Positions 4,466 through 8,292 of a stretch of DNA of 8,292 nucleotides are shown here, piece by piece (position 1 is the stretch's first letter; each line of letters begins with the position of its first letter). The position numbers and the translations under genes are program-made. The stretch covers positions 1 to 8,292 of the forward strand of contig SKKS01000003.1 in assembly GCA_007123625.1 (NCBI GenBank), written 5' to 3'. Below the pieces are notes generated by a model. It was not told the origin of the DNA. It worked only from the letters and a program-made list of their open reading frames with translations, and made no database searches. Source of the DNA: Paracoccaceae bacterium. GTDB taxonomy: Bacteria > Pseudomonadota > Alphaproteobacteria > Rhodobacterales > Rhodobacteraceae.

Positions 4466-6249
4466 TCCGCACGCCGCTGCGCCCCCTGGCGCGCATTCTT
4501 CAGGCCCGGGCCCAGGGCGAGAATCCCGACCATATCGAACGCGAGAACCTGCGCCTTCGGGTCGAGGCCGCGCGCGAGAAATCGCGCAAACGCGCCGAAA
4601 GCCGGCTTCTGGTCATGGCGATGCTGTTTCTGGGGGGATTCGTCCTGATCGGGGCGCAGATGGCGCTGCAGGCGGCCACCGAACCCATGCAGGTCCAGCG
4701 CGGCGCGGTCGAGGCGATCTCGTCCGAGCGGGCCGAGATTCTGGATCGGCAGGGGCGCATTCTGGCGACCAACCTGACCACGCACGCGCTTTATGCCGAA
4801 ACCCGGCACATGATCGACCCCGTCCGCGCCGCGCAGGAGCTGGGGCGCATTTTTGACGACGTCGATGCCGCACAGCTTGAAAGGCAGTTCACCGACCCCA
4901 ATCGCCGCTTCGTCTGGGTGCGCCCGCGGCTTTCGCCCGAACAGCGCCAGGCGGTCCATGACATTGGCGAACCGGGGCTGATGTTCGGCCCGCGCAAGAT
5001 GCGGCTATATCCCAACGGATCGCTGGCGGCGCATGTCCTTGGCGGCGCAAGTTTTGGCGAGCAGGGCGTGCGTGCCGCCGAAATCATCGGCGTTGCGGGC
5101 GTCGAGCATCATTACGACGAACGGCTGCGCGATCCGGCGCTGGTTGACCAGCCGCTGTCGCTGACGATCGACCTGACCTTGCAGGCCGTGGTGACCGAAG
5201 TGCTGTCGTCGGGCGTGCGTATGCTCAACGCGCGAGGTGCGTCGGCCGTGCTGATGGATTCGCGCAGCGGCGAGGTTCTGGTGCTGGCCTCGCTGCCCGA
5301 TTTCGACCCCAACCTGCGCCCGCCCCCCCCGACCGAGGGCGAACCGGCGGACAGCGTGCTCTTCAACCGTGCGGTGCAGGGGTACTACGAGCTTGGGTCG
5401 GTGATGAAGTCCTTCACCGTTGCGCAGGCATTGGACGAAGGCATGATCACGCCGGAAACCATGCTCGACACCCGCACCCCCATGCAGGTCGGTCGCTTCC
5501 GCATCAGCGATTTCCGCAACTACGGCCCACAGCTTTCGACAACCGATGTGATCGTGCGCTCGTCCAACGTGGCCACGGCGCGGCTGGCGCAGCGGATCGG
5601 CGCCGAGAGCCAGCGCGCGTTTCTTGACCAACTGGGGTTCCTGGAGGGGGTGCCGATCGAACTTGCCGAAACCCGCCGCGCGCGTCCGCTGTTGCCGGGC
5701 AACTGGTCAGAGCTTTCGGCGATGACCATTTCCTATGGTCACGGCCTGTCCACCAGCCCGCTGCAACTGGCGTCAGGCTATGCCACGTTGGTCAACGGCG
5801 GCTACAGGGTGCAGCCGACGCTTGAGAAAGGGCAGGGCGGCATGGGCGCGCGGGTGATTTCGGAGCGCACCTCGGCGCAGTTGCGCTACATGCTGCATCA
5901 GGTGGTCGAGCGCGGCACCGCCAGCTTTGCCCGCATCCCCGGCTATGGGGTTGGGGGCAAGACGGGGTCGGCAGACAAACCCCGGTCCACCGGCGGATAT
6001 TATGAAAACAAGGTTCTGGCGACATTCGCCGGGGCGTTCCCGATGGACGACCCGCGCTATGTGCTGATCGTGACCCTGGATGAACCCGTGGACACCACCG
6101 GGTCCGAAGCACGCCGCACCGCAGGCTGGACCGCCGTTCCCGTCGCCGGTGAGATCGTGCGCCGCGTGGCCCCGCTGATGGGGTTGGAGCCGCGCCCCGT
6201 CGCCGAGATTGATCTTGCCGTCCGCAATGCGCTAACAGCGGCCCGGTAA
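4462..6249 (+). CDS. ftsI: Septal peptidoglycan transpeptidase FtsI (PBP3)
   Basis: 595 residues; the ATG overlaps the ftsL stop and GAGGAG lies about 10 nt upstream. A basic cytoplasmic tail (about 48 residues) precedes one membrane helix (about 49-68). The non-catalytic dimerisation domain follows, with AEILDRQGRILATN near its start. The transpeptidase domain has all three penicillin-binding motifs: S313-V-M-K316 (catalytic serine), S367-S-N369 and K500-T-G502. FtsI cross-links septal peptidoglycan in the periplasm with FtsW and is the target of beta-lactams. Length and domain order are normal for class B PBPs. The context between ftsL and murE confirms FtsI rather than the elongation enzyme PBP2. 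Confidence 0.97.
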   Translation: MIRTPLRPLARILQARAQGENPDHIERENLRLRVEAAREKSRKRAESRLLVMAMLFLGGFVLIGAQMALQAATEPMQVQRGAVEAISSERAEILDRQGRILATNLTTHALYAETRHMIDPVRAAQELGRIFDDVDAAQLERQFTDPNRRFVWVRPRLSPEQRQAVHDIGEPGLMFGPRKMRLYPNGSLAAHVLGGASFGEQGVRAAEIIGVAGVEHHYDERLRDPALVDQPLSLTIDLTLQAVVTEVLSSGVRMLNARGASAVLMDSRSGEVLVLASLPDFDPNLRPPPPTEGEPADSVLFNRAVQGYYELGSVMKSFTVAQALDEGMITPETMLDTRTPMQVGRFRISDFRNYGPQLSTTDVIVRSSNVATARLAQRIGAESQRAFLDQLGFLEGVPIELAETRRARPLLPGNWSELSAMTISYGHGLSTSPLQLASGYATLVNGGYRVQPTLEKGQGGMGARVISERTSAQLRYMLHQVVERGTASFARIPGYGVGGKTGSADKPRSTGGYYENKVLATFAGAFPMDDPRYVLIVTLDEPVDTTGSEARRTAGWTAVPVAGEIVRRVAPLMGLEPRPVAEIDLAVRNALTAAR

Positions 6250-6266
6250 GTGCGAGGGTGCGACAG

Positions 6267-7766
6267 ATGGGGGCGAGCGTGAGCGCAGAAGGGCAGGAGC
6301 GGCGGCTGTCGGAACTGGGGCTGCGGCCGACGCGCGGGGCGGATGTGCGCGTGCGCGGCCTGAGCGTGGACAGCCGTCAGACCCGCCCCGGGCATCTGTT
6401 CGCGGCGCTGCCCGGCACGCGGATGCACGGCGCCGAATTCGTGTCCTACGCCTTGCGGATGGGCGCCGTGGCGGTCCTGACCGACCGGGCCGGTGCGGCC
6501 ATCGCCGCCGATGCGCTGGAAGGGCGCGACATCGCGCTGGTCATCACCGAGGATCCACGCCTGGCACTGGCCTATGCCGCCGCGCTGTGGTTCGGTGCGC
6601 AGCCCGACTGCACTGTCGCGGTGACCGGCACGAACGGCAAGACCTCGGTCGCCAGTTTCACGCGCCAGATATGGGCGATGCTGGGCGAGGAAGCCGCCAA
6701 CCTGGGCACCACCGGGGTAGAGGGTGCGTTCTCGGCGCCGCTGGCCCACACCACGCCCGAGCCCCTGACCCTGCACCGGCTGCTGGCCGATATGGCGGCG
6801 GCGGGTGTCAGCCATTGCGCGATGGAGGCCTCCAGCCACGGGCTGGAACAACGGCGGCTGGACGGGGTGCGGCTGCGCGCGGCGGCCTTCACCAACTTCA
6901 CACAGGATCATCTGGACTATCACGCGGACTTCGACGCCTATTTTGCCGCCAAGGCCGGGCTGTTCACCCGCGTGCTGCCCCCCGAGGGCGCGGCGGTCAT
7001 CAACATGGATGATCCGCGCGGGGCCGATGTGCTGGCGATCGCCGCCGAGCGCGGGCAGTCCACGCTGACTGTGGGGCACGAAGAGGATGTCGATATCCGC
7101 ATTTTGGCCCAGCGCTTCGACACCGCCGGACAGGCACTGCGCTTCAGCAATGACGGCGCGGTACATCAGGTGCATCTGCCGCTGATCGGTGGGTTCCAGG
7201 CGGGCAACGTGTTGGTTGCGCTGGGGCTGACGCTGGCCTGCGGTGCAGATACGGACGCGGCGATCGCCACCCTGCCGCGGCTGCAGGGCGTGCGGGGGCG
7301 CATGGAACTGGCCGGGCGGCGTGCCAACGGGGCGCCCGTGTTCGTGGACTACGCCCATACCCCGGCCGCGCTGGAAACTGCGCTGCGTGCGTTGCGCCCG
7401 CATGTGATGGGCCGCCTGGTGGTTGTCTTCGGCGCGGGTGGCGACCGCGACCGGGGCAAGCGCCCGCTCATGGGACAGGCGGCCGCGACGCATGCGGATG
7501 TGGTCTATGTGACCGACGACAACCCCAGGTCCGAGGATCCGGCGGAAATCCGCGCCGCGATCCTGAGCGCCTGCCCCGAGGCGAACGAGGTCCCCGACCG
7601 CGCCGAGGCGATCTTGCGCGGAGTGGATGCACTGGGCCCCGGCGATGCGCTGCTGATCGCAGGCAAGGGACACGAAACCGGGCAGATCGTGGGCGAGACG
7701 GTCTATCCCTTCGACGATGTCGAACAGGCGTCGGTGGCCGTGGCGGCGCTGGAACGGCGCGTATGA
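6267..7766 (+). CDS. murE: UDP-MurNAc-L-Ala-D-Glu:meso-diaminopimelate ligase MurE
   Basis: 499 residues from the ATG at 6267, chosen because GCGAGGG lies about 8 nt upstream. GTG at 6258 and GTG at 6279 are alternatives, the latter giving a start common in relatives. The Mur ligase N-terminal domain (LSVDSRQTRPGHLFAALPG) is followed by the ATP-binding loop GTNGKTS (residues 121-127), TTPEPLTLHRLL, and the C-terminal domain with D418-N-P-R421-S-E. This DNPR motif marks specificity for meso-diaminopimelate rather than lysine. GKGHETGQ follows. It catalyses ATP-dependent addition of the third stem-peptide residue in the cytoplasm. It lies 17 nt after ftsI. Its product is normally the substrate of MurF, whose gene is not intact downstream. 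Confidence 0.96.
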   Translation: MGASVSAEGQERRLSELGLRPTRGADVRVRGLSVDSRQTRPGHLFAALPGTRMHGAEFVSYALRMGAVAVLTDRAGAAIAADALEGRDIALVITEDPRLALAYAAALWFGAQPDCTVAVTGTNGKTSVASFTRQIWAMLGEEAANLGTTGVEGAFSAPLAHTTPEPLTLHRLLADMAAAGVSHCAMEASSHGLEQRRLDGVRLRAAAFTNFTQDHLDYHADFDAYFAAKAGLFTRVLPPEGAAVINMDDPRGADVLAIAAERGQSTLTVGHEEDVDIRILAQRFDTAGQALRFSNDGAVHQVHLPLIGGFQAGNVLVALGLTLACGADTDAAIATLPRLQGVRGRMELAGRRANGAPVFVDYAHTPAALETALRALRPHVMGRLVVVFGAGGDRDRGKRPLMGQAAATHADVVYVTDDNPRSEDPAEIRAAILSACPEANEVPDRAEAILRGVDALGPGDALLIAGKGHETGQIVGETVYPFDDVEQASVAVAALERRV

Positions 7767-7879
7767 TCCTGTGGCGCAGCCAACGCGGTGCAGGCCCGGT
7801 CCGCGCGACCATTGCGCCTGCCCTTGACCTTCAGCCCCCCAGCGGTCATGCGGGCGGCGACCGTACCGAGAGATCATGA
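7763..7879 (+). pseudogene. murF: 38-codon ORF where murF is expected, possible murF remnant
   Basis: The ATG overlaps the murE stop (ATGA), as a murF start often does, and the ORF ends 4 nt before mraY. It reads MILW and then continues without similarity I recognise (RSQRGAG onward). Skipping one base after MILW gives AANAVQA, which resembles the family start (M-LW-xAA-A). The ATP loop, central and C-terminal domains of MurF, about 450 residues, are absent. The reading as a frameshifted, mostly deleted murF rests on position and about ten residues and is tentative. It could instead be a small coupled leader ORF for mraY, or mark an assembly deletion. Confidence 0.35.
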
Positions 7880-7883
7880 TCCC

Positions 7884-8292
7884 ATGCTTTTCTGGCTGAC
7901 CGAGTTTGCTGAAACGTTCACCGCGCTGAACCTGTTCAGATACATCACCTTCCGCGCCGGAGGGGCATTTTTCACCGCACTTGTTTTCGGCTTCATGTTC
8001 GGCCCGAAACTGATTCTCATGCTGCGCGCCCGTCAGTCCAATGGCCAGCCGATCCGTGATGATGGTCCCGAAAGCCATTTGCTGACCAAGGCCGGAACGC
8101 CGACCATGGGGGGGTTGCTGATCCTGTCGGCGCTGACGGTGGCGACACTTCTGTGGGCGCGACTGGACAATCCCTATGTCTGGCTGGTGCTGCTGGTCAC
8201 GGTCAGTTTCGGCATGATCGGTTTTGCCGATGACCTGGCCAAGGTCAGCAGAAACTCGCACAAGGGGGTGCCCGGGAAGGTACGGCTGGGGC
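7884..8292 (+). CDS. mraY: Phospho-MurNAc-pentapeptide transferase MraY, N-terminal part
   Basis: The first 136 codons; the gene runs off the right edge. It starts MLFWLTEFAETFTALNLFRY, typical of Rhodobacterales MraY, with a weak GAGAG site about 10 nt upstream of the ATG. Visible features are a first membrane helix (about residues 26-46), the cytoplasmic loop with AGTPTMGG, further helices (about 75-92 and 98-114), and the catalytic aspartate pair D116-D117 in GFADDLAK. The pair lies within one residue of the known Asp pair of Aquifex MraY. The enzyme transfers phospho-MurNAc-pentapeptide to undecaprenyl phosphate at the inner membrane, forming lipid I. It normally follows murF; here it comes 117 nt after murE. 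Confidence 0.96.
   Translation, partial: MLFWLTEFAETFTALNLFRYITFRAGGAFFTALVFGFMFGPKLILMLRARQSNGQPIRDDGPESHLLTKAGTPTMGGLLILSALTVATLLWARLDNPYVWLVLLVTVSFGMIGFADDLAKVSRNSHKGVPGKVRLG

Noticed and set aside
6057..8261. 734-codon open frame on the minus strand
   Set aside because: It lies opposite the end of ftsI, all of murE and the start of mraY, which have clear motifs. Its product is rich in Gln, Arg, His and Gly with no recognisable domain, as expected of an antisense frame in GC-rich DNA.

Overview
The window is GC-rich and reads as a chromosome segment of an alphaproteobacterium, most likely order Rhodobacterales (Rhodobacter/Paracoccus/Roseobacter relatives). The support is the division and cell-wall (dcw) gene order, the protein sequences, the short DUF1127 gene followed by an array of CCTCCTCCC stem-loops, and GANTC (CcrM-type) sites upstream of the dcw genes. 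No species is named because nothing here decides one.

Layout. Positions 1-306 (minus strand) hold six hairpins, each with a CCTCCTCCC motif in its loop. Their spacing (40, 40 and 44 bp within pairs; 82 and 66 bp between pairs) sorts them into three double-hairpin units of about 75 nt. The first unit starts 7 nt after the stop codon of a 65-residue DUF1127 protein (313-510, minus). This is the organisation of the CcaF1-CcsR ('cuckoo RNA') stress locus of Rhodobacter sphaeroides. The array may continue past the left edge. Positions 511-770 are a divergent regulatory region. The Mrp/ApbC iron-sulfur carrier ATPase follows at 771-1862 (plus).

Positions 1863-2570 are about 700 bp without a convincing gene but rich in structure: a strong hairpin after mrp, five GANTC sites within 70 bp (three in a 10-bp tandem repeat), other direct and inverted repeats, TGGGN boxes at 10-bp spacing that fit MraZ-binding repeats, one near-consensus DnaA box, and a long structured mraZ leader. 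In R. sphaeroides the corresponding leader produces the sRNA UpsM.

The dcw cluster then runs rightward: mraZ, rsmH (mraW), ftsL, ftsI, murE and the start of mraY, cut by the window end. Several junctions overlap by 1-4 nt, suggesting translational coupling. MraZ is the likely autoregulator. RsmH methylates 16S rRNA. FtsL and FtsI act in the divisome at the septum. MurE and MraY make peptidoglycan precursors.

The main anomaly is the lack of murF, which normally lies between murE and mraY. Only 117 nt separate them here, holding a 38-codon ORF that starts at the murE stop and may be a degraded murF start. MurF is essential, so it must be encoded elsewhere, replaced, or lost here through an assembly error.
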